In this document: in pieces, positions 10,242 through 22,351 of the stretch
Numbering within the stretch: position 1 is the stretch's first letter
Layout: every line of letters begins with the position of its first letter
Assembly: GCA_002221725.1 (NCBI GenBank)
Contig: NJFT01000211.1
Location: 1 to 64,000 of the forward strand
Direction: 5' to 3'
From: Scedosporium boydii
Taxonomy: Eukaryota; Ascomycota; Sordariomycetes; Microascales; Microascaceae
Length of the DNA: 64,000 nt
Notes under the pieces: generated by a model
Told to the model about the DNA's origin: nothing
Databases searched by the model: none
What the model saw: the letters and a program-made list of their open reading frames with translations, nothing else
Program-made: the position numbers and the translations under genes

Positions 10242-11957
10242 ATGCCAACACAATCAATACCACTCCTTGGCCGACTACCCATCACCTATGAGTCTGCAGT
10301 CGACCATGAAGACAATGTCCTCAACCAAATTGAGTGGGCACAGGCTACTCACGAGTTGTACACTTACCTGTGGTCGAGAGCCCAGCGAGAGACGATCGCA
10401 ACCTTGACAGCGCATCATCTCGGCCTCTCCTTACAGAACGACGAGCCCAGCAGCGTCGACGCGAAGAAGGTGCGGTGTGTAGTCCAAAAACCGGTAGACT
10501 GGATGCGCGGCTCCTTCAACGTTTGCATTCCCGTCCACGTAGAGGATTCTGCTGGCAACGTGATAAGAAAGGTTTTGATGCGCTGTCCACTGCCGCACAA
10601 ATTGGCTGAGAGACACTACCCTGGAACCGTGGACGAGAAGCTGAACTGTGAAGTCGCAACGTACGCGCGGATACAGGAGCATTGCCCTGAAGTCCCAATT
10701 CCCCATTTGATTGGCTTTGGATTTTCGGATGGTGCCAAGGTAAGATGAAATCGATCTAGCTCAAACCTGTTATGGCGGCGCTAAAAGTCGACTCAGTATA
10801 CTCATTCGAATCATTTGCCATTCTATATCCGTTGGTTTAGGAGACTTCGACGATACGTCTGCCAAACCTTTGGATTTCCTATGCCGTCGATGTATATCCG
10901 ACATTCATCCCAACAACAATCACTTCGGATGGGCTACCTTCTCCTCGACTATGTAGATGAGACAACGGGGCAGATGCTATCTAACACCTGGACTAGCACG
11001 AGCCATAACATCCCAACGAAGCGAGATACCCTATTCCAAGGAATAGCCCGCTTGATATTAACCCTTGCGAAAATTCCCCTGCCGCGTATCGGCGCATTCG
11101 AATTCCACGATGATGGTACTCTTACTCTCACTAACCGGCCTCTTACCTGTGGTGTCATGATTCACGAGAACGAAGGCGCCCCTCGTATACTGAAAGAGAA
11201 GACTACGTATAATTGTGTCGACCCATATGTATCGGACCTCCTGACGTTTCACGATCAGCGCTTCACAGCCCAGCCGAATGCCGTCTACAGTGAACGGGAT
11301 TGCCGGTCACAATTAGCGGTAAAAACACTTCCAAGAACAGTTGCACACCATTATTACGACCGGGATAGCCGTTACGGCCCCTTCCGTATGCAGTTCACAG
11401 ATCTCCATCCTAGCAACATATTCGTCGATAGCGACTGGAACGTCACGGCCATAGTCGACCTTGAGTGGATCTGTTCTCGACCTGCATCTATGATCGATTT
11501 CCCATACTGGATTTCCGGTCATGCGATCGATGAAATCGGGGAAGAAGCGAGTATAGACGAGTATTGTGCGAGGCGAGAGGACTTCTTGCGTATTCTCGAC
11601 CAGGAGGATCTTTCTCAATCCACATGCACAGGACGGCCAGCCTTTCTGGGTGAAACGATGCGGCTCGTATGGCAGACTGGTGCATGTTGGTTTGCGCATT
11701 GCCTGGACTCCGTCGACGCCATGTACCCTCTATTTGAGCAGCATCTTCGTAGAAGATTTACTTCATTTTCACTCACGGAGAATATGGAAAGGCTGATCTC
11801 CCGATTTTGGATGGAAGGCGTGGATGATCTAGTCGAAACAAAGCTTTCGCAGCGAGCGGAGTATTTATCGCGCCTCACCGAGAAGTTTCAGAGACCACTG
11901 GGCGTAGAGGATTCTAAGCACGTGACGCAAATGCGCCGACAGCTCTCGTTATTGTGA
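10242..11957 (+). CDS. APH-family kinase-like protein (aminoglycoside phosphotransferase fold)
   Basis: Two exons, 10242-10739 and 10797-11957, are separated by a 57-nt GTAAGA...CAG intron; the product is 552 aa. The C-terminal half carries the APH signature TDLHPSNIFVD (catalytic-loop Asp about residue 368, Asn about 373). IVDLEW follows (metal-binding Asp about 387). The N-lobe includes KVLMRCPLP and a glutamate-rich helix, NCEVATYARIQEHCP. Fungal proteins of this type form a large expanded family with mostly unknown substrates; this one is probably cytosolic, since no signal peptide or TM segment is visible. It sits between APN2 and COX13, genes that are often close neighbours, so it looks like an accessory insertion. 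Substrate unknown. Confidence 0.8.
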
Positions 11958-14900
11958 CAACAGTTGTCTACTTGTTATGAAGTGAATGCAGTTTCCAAAT
12001 GAAATACATCTGGTGCTTAAGTATTGGGGAATATGCGTTGATACGGTCCTGGTCAAGAGGGATTCGGCCCAGGAAACTGAGCCAACCGACCAGCTACTAG
12101 TAGTCTATGTAGTCTATGAACGCCCAATCGTTGTTTCTGAGTTGAATTGGATATTTATGATATTGAACTATGTCTAGAAAAGAATCTTATCCAAATTCAT
12201 AATCTACCGTACTCCAGCTGTCTAGCAATGGGTCTCGAGACCGAGGCGGGAGGGAGGATTAGTCTAAGCTGATAGTGGTACGAAGCGGAGGACTCGGCGA
12301 AGCAGCTGTATATCGAGGGATGAGAAAAGAAGAGAGGAGAAGAAGGAAAAAAGAGAGAGAGAGAAAGGGGGCAGAAACGAAAGCCCCAAGCTTGCTTCTT
12401 TTCGCATTCCTTTCTAGTTCGCTTTGCTCGAAGGCAGGGAGTGGATTCAAATCCACTGCCCTTCTGGAACATAGTGACCCCCATCATTAACACGACGGGT
12501 CCTTCTGGAAGCTATTGGATCGACATGTCTCGCCAATGCAGTGCTAGCTCGAAACCTTCTCTTGCTGCGCCTCGCAACCGCCCATGGAGCTGGCTCTGAT
12601 CCACCTTGGGGATGGGGAAGGCGTGCATCCCAATCTCCGCAATTGCAGAATACATCAGCCTAGCTACAAATCCTCGACGATGGGCCGCATTCCCCCTTTC
12701 CTGACCCACGATTATCTCACTTCTCCTAAAGGCCAACTAGCATCATGGCAGCATTACATTGACATCCGCCTCTGCAGATGTGGTTCGCCAAGCTGGGTGG
12801 ACTAGCGTTAGGTCCCTCCTCCATACTGAGGCCGTGATCTCTGTTGATATGAGAGGCGATCTGAACTCAATCTATGGGCAAGTCGGAAATGAACCGTAGC
12901 TTTACTCTGTCATCGATGCATGTAAGGAGGGATCTTCAGGCAACGGGGACTGAGATAGATGGGGATTATGATGTGACATTATCCCTCCAAGTAACGAAAA
13001 GGCATTGTCCGTTTTGACAAATCATATCTTTCTGGAGATTCGTGCGCGTGGAGAACGTTGCTTCGCAGGAGTTACTCGTCATTCTCTGCCGTATTGCTCT
13101 CCTCGTTGATCCACGTCCAAGAAAGGCTATCGACCGCTCCAAACACGCAGCACTGACCCCAGCCACCATGTACAAGACAGTCGCAGACCTGAAGCGACCG
13201 GCGGCTAGGCCAGCCCCATCCTAAGGGAGCGGAAGGGAACATCCGTAGCGTACCAGGGTTGATATGACCCATGCAAGCGGCAATGTCCAAATATATCCCC
13301 CAATGGACAAGAGCTATAATAGGGCCCTACCTAGATGTATGTTGGGGGGTGCTGTGTTGAGATGGTGTTGACGATGGTCGAATGAGAGGTCCACAGGAGA
13401 GAAATCGGGTATGCATTACGTTGTCTTTTCTTCATGGGTTGCCCCATTCATCCTCATTCTTCTCGACCGGGGCCGTGGAGGTCAAATCTTGCAGATCTAC
13501 TATGTATCGTGCGCACTCTTGATCTTGAGCACCCGCACGCGTCATTCATCAGAACACGTCATGAACGCCCACCCTGCACGTATTGACCCAAGTTAACACC
13601 CTGGACCAGGATGAGGATGAGACCTCTTTCCTCCTGCCGGAATCCTCCGATCTCGAAACTAGATTAGGACATTTCCGCCAAGAGAGCAAAGCACAAACCG
13701 TCCCCGGAGAAATTGATGTGTCTCAAACAAAGCTGCGTCCTGCGGGGGGCAGAGAGACTAGTGATTGTTCCAAGCCAATTTCAAGCTCAACTAAAAGAGT
13801 GGCTTGATGCTCTTGCATAGAATACTTCGTAATCGATCGGTGGCTCTTCTCTTCTTCTCCCCCCCTACAAGTAAGATATCTAGAGTGGTTCTCCTGCAAC
13901 TAGTGAAGGCCACAGGGCCACCTCGCTCCAAGCCCAGAGAAAGAAGCAATTATTTATATAAAGGCCGCTCGAAACAATGTAATCGGAGCGGCGATCCCTT
14001 CCTTCCTCGTCTTGCTCTGCAGGGCATCGACTGATTCTTTTGTTCGGATGTTCTCCGTTTTGACGAGAGAAATCCAAAGATCCATTGTGGCGTCGCCCAC
14101 AACCACCCCGACGCATGAAGGAAGTGTCATGTTGTCGCGGGGGTGATGGGTGATACTCTTTTCTTTGTTCCGTCCCTCCCCTTCCCTTTCCTTCCCACCA
14201 CTTTACTATACCTTCTATAAGATCTTTATTTTTACTCTTTTCTATTCGCCAATGTTTCTGTTCTATCTCCAATGAAAAAAAGAGGAAAGAGTCGAAATAG
14301 GGTGGGGGGCTCGGAAGAGCTAGCAGGGATAGCAGACACTGCTGGGAGGAGGAAACTGTTGAAATCTCTGATCCTAGATCTGGGGGATCATCACTCCAGG
14401 GTCCAGACTGGACAGAAGAAGCCATTAGCAGCCAGTATTCTATAGCCTGTAAAGCTAGACTACTGCAGAGCAAGTTCGAAAGAGTGGTTGAAATCGGACC
14501 ACGCTTGCCCTCAGCGAGCCACATCGCGAAGATCGAATGGTCGAATGTCATCCTTTTCGTTGTGTCCCCCCTCTGAAATGGAAAGAAAAAAGAAGACTCG
14601 CTGTTATACGGGCTCGGTACCGCCCGCATGCATCTGGAGAGAAGTGGAATTCCAAGCGGTACAGTCTCCTTTTTTCCCGGTTCCCCGGTTTTATGAAGGG
14701 AAACCCTAGCGAGACGCGAGCCGAGCCTTTTTTTGGTACCTTTCCGTGCCGGTTCCCGTGTTAGTCTCTGGGCCGACTAGGAAATATTGCCGTACGGCTC
14801 CACGTGGACACCCTCTCCATCGGGCTGTCGTCCTCGCGTCAGTGTTGGAGAGGAATTGGTTCCATAGGCTTTGATGAGCACAACTTCGGCTTGGAAATGT

Positions 14901-16087
14901 ACTGGCCAGCCGCAAGCCATAGTCAACAAATATTGGATTCTTCATGCCGCTGTCAGGGGCATAAGTAGGCCGTCAATCTGTTCCTACCACATCACATTTC
15001 CCATGGAGTGCTTCATCAATACATGGTTGGCTATCTCTTGGGGTGCAGAGGATCAACGATGCGAAGAAGCAATGAAGATGTGATGGATCAGGTCACTACT
15101 TTCGTTATTCATGGAATAAAGCTATGCGGCCCGAAGGTCGCATAACGTCAAGCTTCGGTTCGATAATCAGTTGTGATAGGAAGAAACTTGGCAACGGAGG
15201 AATGGGCTATTAAGAATAACTGGACTGACTGAGCCTTGACGAGTCCGTTTTCTGTCTTGTGACGTCCTCAGCCAGACGAGAGTGTCCCAATCACAAAGAG
15301 TAATACCCATCAACAAAAACTCCCAGAAAAAGGGTTAATCAAAACTTCTCAACGGCTCTCGGCCACTACTCCCACTCGCTAGAGCACGCAATCTGCAACG
15401 GCCGCATGGCTCATCGAGCAAAGAAGCCCCAGGGGCCCACGCAGCCAGCCGTCGAGGTGTGCCTCCTGCTCAACGTATGACAGCGGAGCTATTCCTGCAA
15501 GACCCTACGACGGGGACCCAGGAGGGGCGTGTAACTTACTCAAAATCAAAGTTCACTCATGTGGTTGGCTGCGTGTCAACCACTGGTAGGTGGCCTATCG
15601 AGTTCGCCGCACTAAGAGGAGCCGGCGCTGCGCAAGCGGCTCCGGAAAGCTACAGATCCGAGTGTTCCCATGTTAGCCGGGGGCGTGCAGCGACGAGAGC
15701 CGTCCGTTATGTTTGTGATCATTTTTCGATGCTCTTCTTGTTTCAGCTCCCCAAGTTTCTCCGTTTTGGGTTTCCTTAGTGACAGGCTTGAGAGAAGAGT
15801 CGGTGCTACCGGGATTGCATGTTGGGGGTTATATTATTACCCTACGCTTGCCGTCGGCCGGGAATTCCATAGAAAGATCAATTGCCCTTTGTACGCCCAT
15901 ATTCATGGTGTAAAGAGAATCAAAGACTTGGTCCAGTTCTCTCCTTCCTCCCCTCTCTTCGTCCGAACATCTTCCCACGTATTCTATACCTAGACGTTAT
16001 CCATCTTCGAAACACTAGCTTGTCCAAGTGTAATATTCCCACTCGTGTACTCGTCACAGTAATCACCATCTACACACCAAGCCCATC
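11958..16087. other. 4.1-kb gene-poor block
   Basis: No gene is supported. Several open frames of 60-250 codons exist, the longest on the minus strand at 13880-14629. They are low-complexity, carry no recognisable domain and lack conserved-looking segments. The block holds a purine tract at about 12319-12370 and a hairpin at 12430-12464. Confidence 0.5.
12430..12464. repeat. Imperfect hairpin
   Basis: AGTGG and CCACT arms flank ATTCAAAT and are extended outward by GAAGG...CCTTC, giving an imperfect stem. The centre superficially resembles a tRNA T arm, but the loop has 8 bases instead of 7 and no A box lies upstream. Confidence 0.55.
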
Positions 16088-16762
16088 ATGGCCCTCTCCA
16101 CACTCCCCTCAAGCAGCCAACACCACGGACCTCCGAACAACAACAGCAACGACAACTCACGGGACAAAGACGGCAAACCCCCTCACTCGTCCCGATTCCC
16201 CGGTGCCGGGCGCCCCCGTCTCCGCTGCCGGATATGCGGCGCGAATTTAGACCCCCAACCGGCCCGCTCTATCCCCAAAGACGCGCCTCGCTCGAAGCGG
16301 GCACCCGTCACGGGCGTCCACCGCTACAGAAATGGCGGAATAATCGAATGTCCGTACAGCACGCGGGCTTACGCCCTTCCTCAACAGGTTAACCGGATGG
16401 TGATCGCCGAGGCGGCTGAGGCGGCGGGGATGTCGCGGGGTGGGAGACGGCGCATGGTGTTGCCTACGAGGATAGCGCCGAGGAGTGGACGCGAGGACGG
16501 TGAGCCTATGGACGAGGATGAAGATGAGGAAGAAGAAGACGAAGAAGAAGAAGAGGATGATGATGACGATGACGAAGATGATGACAACGAGGAAGACGGT
16601 ACGCTCGAATCTTGTAAAACTCCATTGATCCCCAAACTACATTGCTAAGTCTTTTTTCTTCCCTTTTCTTGAGATGGACCTAACGAAGAAGTTTTGCTCC
16701 GACCAGATGAGAGCTCTCAAGCGTCCGCAGAAGAATCCTCAGAAGACGATGACAAGGAGTAA
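16088..16762 (+). CDS. Acidic-tailed conserved hypothetical protein with a CxxC motif
   Basis: Two exons, 16088-16598 and 16674-16762, encode 199 aa. The intron runs GTACGC...TTGAG and has a CTAAG branch-like site. The N-terminal part is Ser/Asn/Pro-rich. A compact central region follows: RCRICGANLDP, then VHRYRNGGIIECPYSTRAY. This could be half of a small zinc-binding site, but only three cysteines are visible. A basic stretch (SRGGRRRMVL) precedes a run of about 40 Asp/Glu residues. The second exon adds a Ser/Asp/Glu tail ending EDDDKE. The acid-rich tail suggests a nuclear or chromatin-associated role, but that is inference. It converges with COX13. I do not recognise the family. Confidence 0.7.
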
Positions 16763-17455
16763 GATGCCGGGAATGCTTTAATGTGGATTCTCCACGAGGT
16801 CGTGCCGCCGTTTCAGCTGGAATTGGTGCACTATTTTCGGGGGTCTGTTTTGTTTTTTTCTCTCCTTTCTTGCGGGAACATCGGTGATGATCTCGTATGA
16901 TTCCACTTATGGTGCCTTTACCGTCATTGATGAGGTGTGGGTTTTGTTTGCTGTCGATTTTGAGTGTCTGTCACTCATCCCCCGGTGTTACAAGAATGCT
17001 TGTTGTCTTTTTCAATAGTTCATGTCATAATTCGGGGAGGTAATGAGAAATAGGATAATACGGACGGTAATAGAATCCCTGCCTGGATGAGGATTAGAGG
17101 CGCGAGTGAGTGGGCATCCTGATATTAATTCGAGTACTCATCCTCCAGTGTGTACCTCCAACATCTCCACTCCTCGAAGGCGCATGAATGTCGCCAATTC
17201 AAGACGTTCTGGGGTTACGCAAGGTTGCGAGACATCGAGAAGCGTCATGTCACCACCAAGTCCAGAGCATTCCATTGGGGAAAAAAGTTTCTAGTTTCTA
17301 ACGTAGCTTAGTCTAGGAAACAGGTGTGTACAAAGTGTTGTTAATGGACTTCTCCAAAAACCTCCTCAAACTCTTCGCGTCATCACCCTCGACCCAAGAA
17401 CAAAAATCCTCAAAAATTCAATCTGGTCTGGGCGAGGATAGTCGGGTCGATACGC
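16763..17455. other. Convergent 3' spacer
   Basis: This spacer separates the stop of the acidic protein gene and the stop of COX13. It is expected to hold two 3' untranslated regions and terminators. No gene is seen. Confidence 0.5.
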
Positions 17456-18217
17456 TTATTTGACCTTGTCGTGGTTGTGGTAGTTGACCTTGTCGTTCCA
17501 GCTATTTCAGAGGTTAGTATTCAGCGCCGACTCAAACAGCTCGCAGCCTTTCCGAGCATATCGTTTAAAGAAAGGATCGTGTTTGCTTACAAGAGAGTCT
17601 AGAATAACCGTTAGTATCGAGTCATCTTGTTTGGCAGCAGCTTCGTGTCGTTAAGGTTACATACCTTGTCGCCATCACCCCAGCTGAAGTTCCTGGCGCG
17701 GATGTTCTGGTAGGGGTACTCGGTGCGCTCCTCCAAGGGGGGGAGGTGGGACCAGTGCTCCCAATGGTCGTTCCAGAGCTTGTAGGCGTTGGCGCTAGCG
17801 AGGACGAGCGCGGGAATGCAAGCACTACAAAACAATTAGATTCATGATCCCAATTGATGTATCGTCGTCCACCATGGTTCCCAAGGTTCTCGTCCCATCT
17901 CAATGGGTCATAGTGGGAAAAAAGAATAATCACGCGTTTTTTCGGGGAGGGTTCGTACAAGAGGGAGATCTTTCGCCAGAGATCTAAAACAAAACGATCA
18001 ATTAGCAATCCCATCCATCAATCGACCTTCAGGCTTCGTCTCCAGAAAAATCCTCACCAGTGGTGCCGGCGGCGTGCTCCTTGGCGTGCTGGCGCTCCTT
18101 GACAAACTCGTTCTCGACGGTGGAGTTGAATCGTCGCTGGACGGTCGAGCGGATGACCGGCGAGCGGAGCTGGGCATTCAATCGGGTTGCCCCGCGGGAG
18201 AATCGCTGGGAGAGCAT
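17456..18217 (-). CDS. COX13: Cytochrome c oxidase subunit VIa (COX13)
   Basis: Small nuclear-encoded subunit of respiratory complex IV in the mitochondrial inner membrane. Five exons: 18058-18217, 17959-17983, 17665-17824, 17591-17598 and 17456-17501, giving 132 aa. The N-terminus (MLSQRFSRGATRLNAQLRS) is an Arg/Ser-rich mitochondrial presequence. The family core follows: LWRKIS, then a membrane segment ACIPALVLASANAYKLW. Next come HWEHWSHLPPLEERTEYPYQ and NFSWGDGDK. The C-terminus TLFWNDKVNYHNHDKVK requires an 8-nt microexon (ACTCTCTT) flanked by TAG and GTAAGC. The COX13-APN2 pairing is typical of Sordariomycete MAT flanks; here the kinase-like and acidic genes separate them. Confidence 0.95.
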
Positions 18218-18596
18218 TTTTGCTGATGTCGTCGTAGAGTCCTGTCGATTCTTGGGCTACGATCGAGTTCGCGGAGGGAGGGTTTAGAGTGGAGAGTTGA
18301 GCTTTGGTGATTGTGTTTCCATTTTGATCGTGGTTTCTGGAGTCAGACCACCTCGGTCCCCGGAATTACTAATTCTTTCTGCCTGAGGGGTCAAGCCTGA
18401 GGATCGACGTTTTGCGAGGACATGTTGGGATTTGGCAGATGGCAACATTTGGCGACAGCTTAAGCTATCGCGAGCTCTCCCGATGTATCGTACGGTTTTT
18501 CTTGGAAGCAACGGAGACGCTGTTTCTCGGGAACTGACGAACTGAAATCTTGGGGATTCAACTCCTGCAAATTGGGACAATTCTCATTGATTCAGG
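18218..18596. other. Divergent promoter between COX13 and COQ4
   Basis: The 379 bp between the two start codons serve two mitochondrial-function genes in opposite directions, so shared regulation is possible. No specific binding site could be named with confidence. Confidence 0.5.
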
Positions 18597-19562
18597 ATGA
18601 GTTTGGTGAGAGCTCCAATACGGGCCTCACGGGCCTTGCAACCCGTGAGAGTTGCAGCTTGCTCCCACTCATTTTCGGTGCTCAATCGCCCTCCACCCAA
18701 TTACCCAGGCCATATACCTCTGACACGCATCGAGAGAGCTGCGCTAGCCATTGGGTCCGGCCTCACGTCTTTCTTCAATCCCTACCGCGGCGGTGAGTAG
18801 ACGGGGTTCTTCCTTTGCGGCCATTGCTATATTTTGTAATTCCTAGCCTGCAAAATGCTTTCCACGGGAGGAAGGGAGGTGTATCGCAATACTAATGCAC
18901 CCTTCACCGTAGACATGATCTCCGCGTTCGGAGAAACCACCGCGACGCCCTACTTCATCTACCGCCTCCGCGACGCCATGCTCTCCGACCCCACAGGCCG
19001 CCGCATCCTCCGTGACCGCCCCCGCATGACCTCCACCTCCCTCAACCTCGACCGTCTCCGCAGCCTCCCCGCCAACACGGTCGGCCGCTCCTACGTCGGC
19101 TGGCTCGACCGCGAGGGCGTCTCCCCCGACACGCGCCCCCACGTGCGCTTCATCGACGACGCCGAATGCGCCTACGTCATGCAGCGGTACCGCGAGTGTC
19201 ACGATTTCTACCACGCGCTGACGGGACTACCCATCGTGAGGGAGGGCGAGGTGGCGCTCAAGGCGTTCGAGTTCGCGAATACGTTGATCCCCATGACGGG
19301 GTTGAGCACGCTTTCGGTGTTTACGATGAAGCCGCTGGAGAGGCAGAGGTTTTATGAGACGTATTTGCCTTGGGCTGTGAAGAATGGGTTGAGGGCGAAG
19401 GATGTGATTAATGTGTATTGGGAGGAGCAGTTGGAGAGGGATGTTGATGAGTTGAGGGCGGAGTTGGGGATTGAGAAGCCTCCGGATATGCGTGATATAC
19501 GGAAGAAGGTGAGGGAGGAGAGGAAGAGGATGAAGGCGGCGGCGCAAGCTGGCAGGGCGTGA
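18597..19562 (+). CDS. COQ4: Ubiquinone biosynthesis protein COQ4
   Basis: Mitochondrial matrix-side component of the coenzyme Q synthesis complex. Exons 18597-18792 and 18847-19562 are joined across a 54-nt GTGAGT...CCTAG intron; the product is 303 aa. A basic presequence ([20 protein letters not shown]) leads to [20 protein letters not shown]. The family zinc motif HDxxH-x11-E is present in full: [17 protein letters not shown]. It is followed by [16 protein letters not shown] and the C-terminal [17 protein letters not shown]. It is divergent from COX13 and convergent with the PDCD5 homologue. Codon use shifts from C-ending to G/T-ending along exon 2, without a break in the family match. Confidence 0.95.
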
Positions 19563-19740
19563 TGGTGATGCGCTGGAATAATTTGTATATTATTATCTCG
19601 TGACGTTCGTTTTGTTCATGATGGGAGGAGACAGGTATTGTCTGCACGACACCCATCTCAGTTTCAGTCCCCAAACCGCTAGCTTCGCGCAAAAACAGCA
19701 AAAAAGGAAGCCTTGTAATAACACCAATAAGGAAGAAAAA

Positions 19741-20386
19741 TCATAGATCCAATAGATCATCGTCATCATCCCACACCTTCCGCCTAGTCACGACAATCTT
19801 CTCCTCTTCTTTGTTATCGGCCACGGCGTTCAACAACTCCTTGAGCTGCTCCTCAGTAACTTTCTGTCTGAGCTGGCCCGTCTGCGCCAACATGATCAGC
19901 CGATTCTCAATCTCGGTCGCCCGCGACTCCTTGACCATTCGAATTCGACCTAGCCGATCCGCCGCCTCGGGGTGTAGAATCTGATCGAGCATCGCCTTTC
20001 GCGCCTCGGCTGTGGAAGAGGAGAAGAATACCATGTTAGATGCATGGGGACGTGTATTTTCTCGGGTTCTCAGGGGTATTCACCTTGTTGTTGCCGCTGT
20101 TGCCTATCACACCGTCGAGGTTAGCGAATAAAACAGAACCGCTGGAGAGAGGAAGAGAATGAAGCAGAAAGAGAAAAAAGAAAAGTAGTAAAACATACTG
20201 CTCTTGATCTGCTTGCTGTCGGCCCTTGCTGGCACCACCACCGCTGGCCTTGAGCTGCTCGAGACGAGCCTTTCGGATCTGTCGATATCAAATATCTCGT
20301 GGTTAGAACCCCGCCATGGGGGCAGTGTTCCTGCAGAATACCCCGCGCCAGGTGGGCGAACCTACCTGTTCTAGCTCGTCGTCCAT
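19741..20386 (-). CDS. PDCD5/TFAR19-family DNA-binding protein
   Basis: Homologue of human PDCD5 and of the archaeal/yeast TFAR19-like proteins, a small helical protein linked to apoptosis-related and chaperonin functions in other eukaryotes. Four exons: 20366-20386, 20199-20278, 20084-20103 (20 nt) and 19741-20009, giving 129 aa. The N-terminus MDDELEQIRKARLEQLK leads into a Gln-rich stretch. The core is EARKAMLDQILHPEAADRL, then RIRMVKESRATEIENRLIML and GQLRQKVTEEQLKELL. The C-terminus is basic (VVTRRKVWDDDD) and ends in aspartates, as usual for the family. Length matches known members. The very short exons make automatic prediction of its start error-prone. Confidence 0.93.
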
Positions 20387-21880
20387 TTTCTTTTTGTTTT
20401 CGTCTGGGAGGCTGAGAAATGTAGGGGGATAGCTCGATGAGAGAAGGAGTTCAGCTGGAGTTGAGTTCAATGACTGGTTTTACTAGGGATAATGGCGAGG
20501 TGGGGTGGTTACGAATTGAATCGTGGTGATGTCGGCAGGTTTCTGCATTCAGACTAGGCGTGGCTCTTACGACATTCATGGATTGACATGCACGAACACG
20601 GCAAAGCGTGGGTCGTTCATTTTAAGTGTGGCGTTGGTGCCACAAGTGGCTGGAGCTAAATAGCTCTCAGTCGATTGAAGTCTTCATTCTCGATAATCAA
20701 ATCTCATCACCATCATCATCACTCATGAACTCGTCGATGTCATGAAACTCGATGCATGGCGTAGTCTCCGACTACATTAAATCCGATGTGTCTCGGAGAT
20801 TTGGCCCTGCGTACCTTTGTAAGCTACTAACAGTTCATCAGGAAGAAGATGCATTATCTCAACGGGATGCAATGACGACGATTGGAGGTTCCCATTTCCT
20901 TCCCCTTTGGTGACGCCTTTTTCTTCGCCTTGACCTAGAGACACCCATCAACTTGACCATCACTCGATGTCAGAAAGCGGACATCTATCCCCGCCCGAGC
21001 TACCTTGGTACAAATATATCTTCCCGGGCTACCTCACTGGAAGAACAAACGCTGAGGTTTCGAAAGGTTCCAACACCACCCACGTGAGGTGTTTCCCTAT
21101 CCGGACAAGCAATACCATCAACTAATCTCTCCCTAAGCGGGACACCGAAAGTCATAGCTCTGCCAGACTTCATCGGGTGTACAAGTATTGGCACGAGAAC
21201 CGGACCAGAGAAAAAGCTCACCTTGTTGCATCACCTGTCTTTCGACTAGGCGAGACCCCGAATCAAGGCACAAGGCGCGCCATTTCCATGACTAAGGGCG
21301 GCGGCGCCGACCTCATCAAGGTGTAACTTCCGCACTTCTCGCGCTTTGATTCCGAGTCGGAACACCGTCACATGTACCTAGAGGGAGACTTCACACCTTG
21401 TTATGTCATAGATATGCGAGGCTCCGACGAGATGGCTCAACCCTCTGCACCCCCCACGGGGACGGCTTGAGGCTGAATGCAAAGTCGAATGTTGGGTCCT
21501 TGGCAGCTGAAGTACAGAGGATCCTGGGGCCGCTATGAACGAGGTATGCGGAAGGATGGGGAGGAGTCTTTCGTGGTCCTGTTGTGAACCCAGGTCCTTG
21601 GGACATGGCCCGCGTGTTGACGTTCCATCCCGAATGCGCAGATGGAGTGAGCGGTTTCCAAACTTGGGACGAAGTAAAATACAGCTTAATTCGTAAAGAG
21701 AAATGAGGATAGTGACGTATTCGCCCAGGAAGAAAAAAAGGGTCGTTCCCGAAGAATGCCATAAACCCGAATTACTCTCTTCCTTACTGCGGTACACACT
21801 GCCCCGTATGCGTACGCCATCACTTCCTCCAGTTGCCCAATCTGGATTGGTATCCATCCAGTATTATCCAATAGCTTGAC

Positions 21881-21896
21881 TACTTCGTACGAAGTA
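21881..21896. repeat. Perfect 16-bp palindrome TACTTCGTACGAAGTA
   Basis: The sequence TACTTCGTACGAAGTA equals its own reverse complement. It is two head-to-head copies of the 9-mer TACTTCGTA sharing the central GTAC overlap. The same 9-mer recurs at 23371, 23490, 23610, 50181, 60252, 61562, 61794 and 62238, always outside the genes. Confidence 0.95.
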
Positions 21897-22324
21897 TATT
21901 GAGAGTATTCATTACGCACTTACTGTAGCACCAGGATTTGCAAGGAAAGGCTCCATCTCGGCCAAATTCCCTCCGAAGTGGGGAGAATCGCACAATGGGA
22001 GAAGTCCTCGGCTTCCAATGACAGTGTTGGAAACGCAATCGGGATGTGTGAACGCAACCTTTATTACCCGCTCTGTGCGTCCATGTCGTAAGTCGGACGA
22101 ATTGAGTTGCAGCTTCAGCCCTGTGGTGGCCAGTGAGTGTGCATTAGATCAAATCCTGCGGTGCGCACTAATGTAGTGGATTGTCTGGTCCTGGGAGGGC
22201 ACTAGAGGCATTATGGCGCGGCCCAGGGATTGATAGAGTCAATTGAATTCTGTTCCGTTCACAGGGAATCCAGAGCCTGGTCATGGATGGGAATCGATTG
22301 ATGCCAGTGCGCCGACTTCGTATT

Positions 22325-22351
22325 ATCAATCATATCAATCATATCAATCAG
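22325..22351. repeat. 9-bp tandem repeat, three copies
   Basis: ATCAATCAT is repeated three times at 22325, 22334 and 22343; the last copy ends in G. Confidence 0.9.

Noticed and set aside
12430..12464. Possible tRNA T arm
   Set aside because: The loop has 8 bases rather than 7, no A box lies upstream, and no acceptor stem can be formed; kept only as a hairpin.
13880..14629. 249-codon minus-strand frame in the 12-16 kb block
   Set aside because: Low-complexity composition, no recognised motif and no plausible introns or homologous segments.
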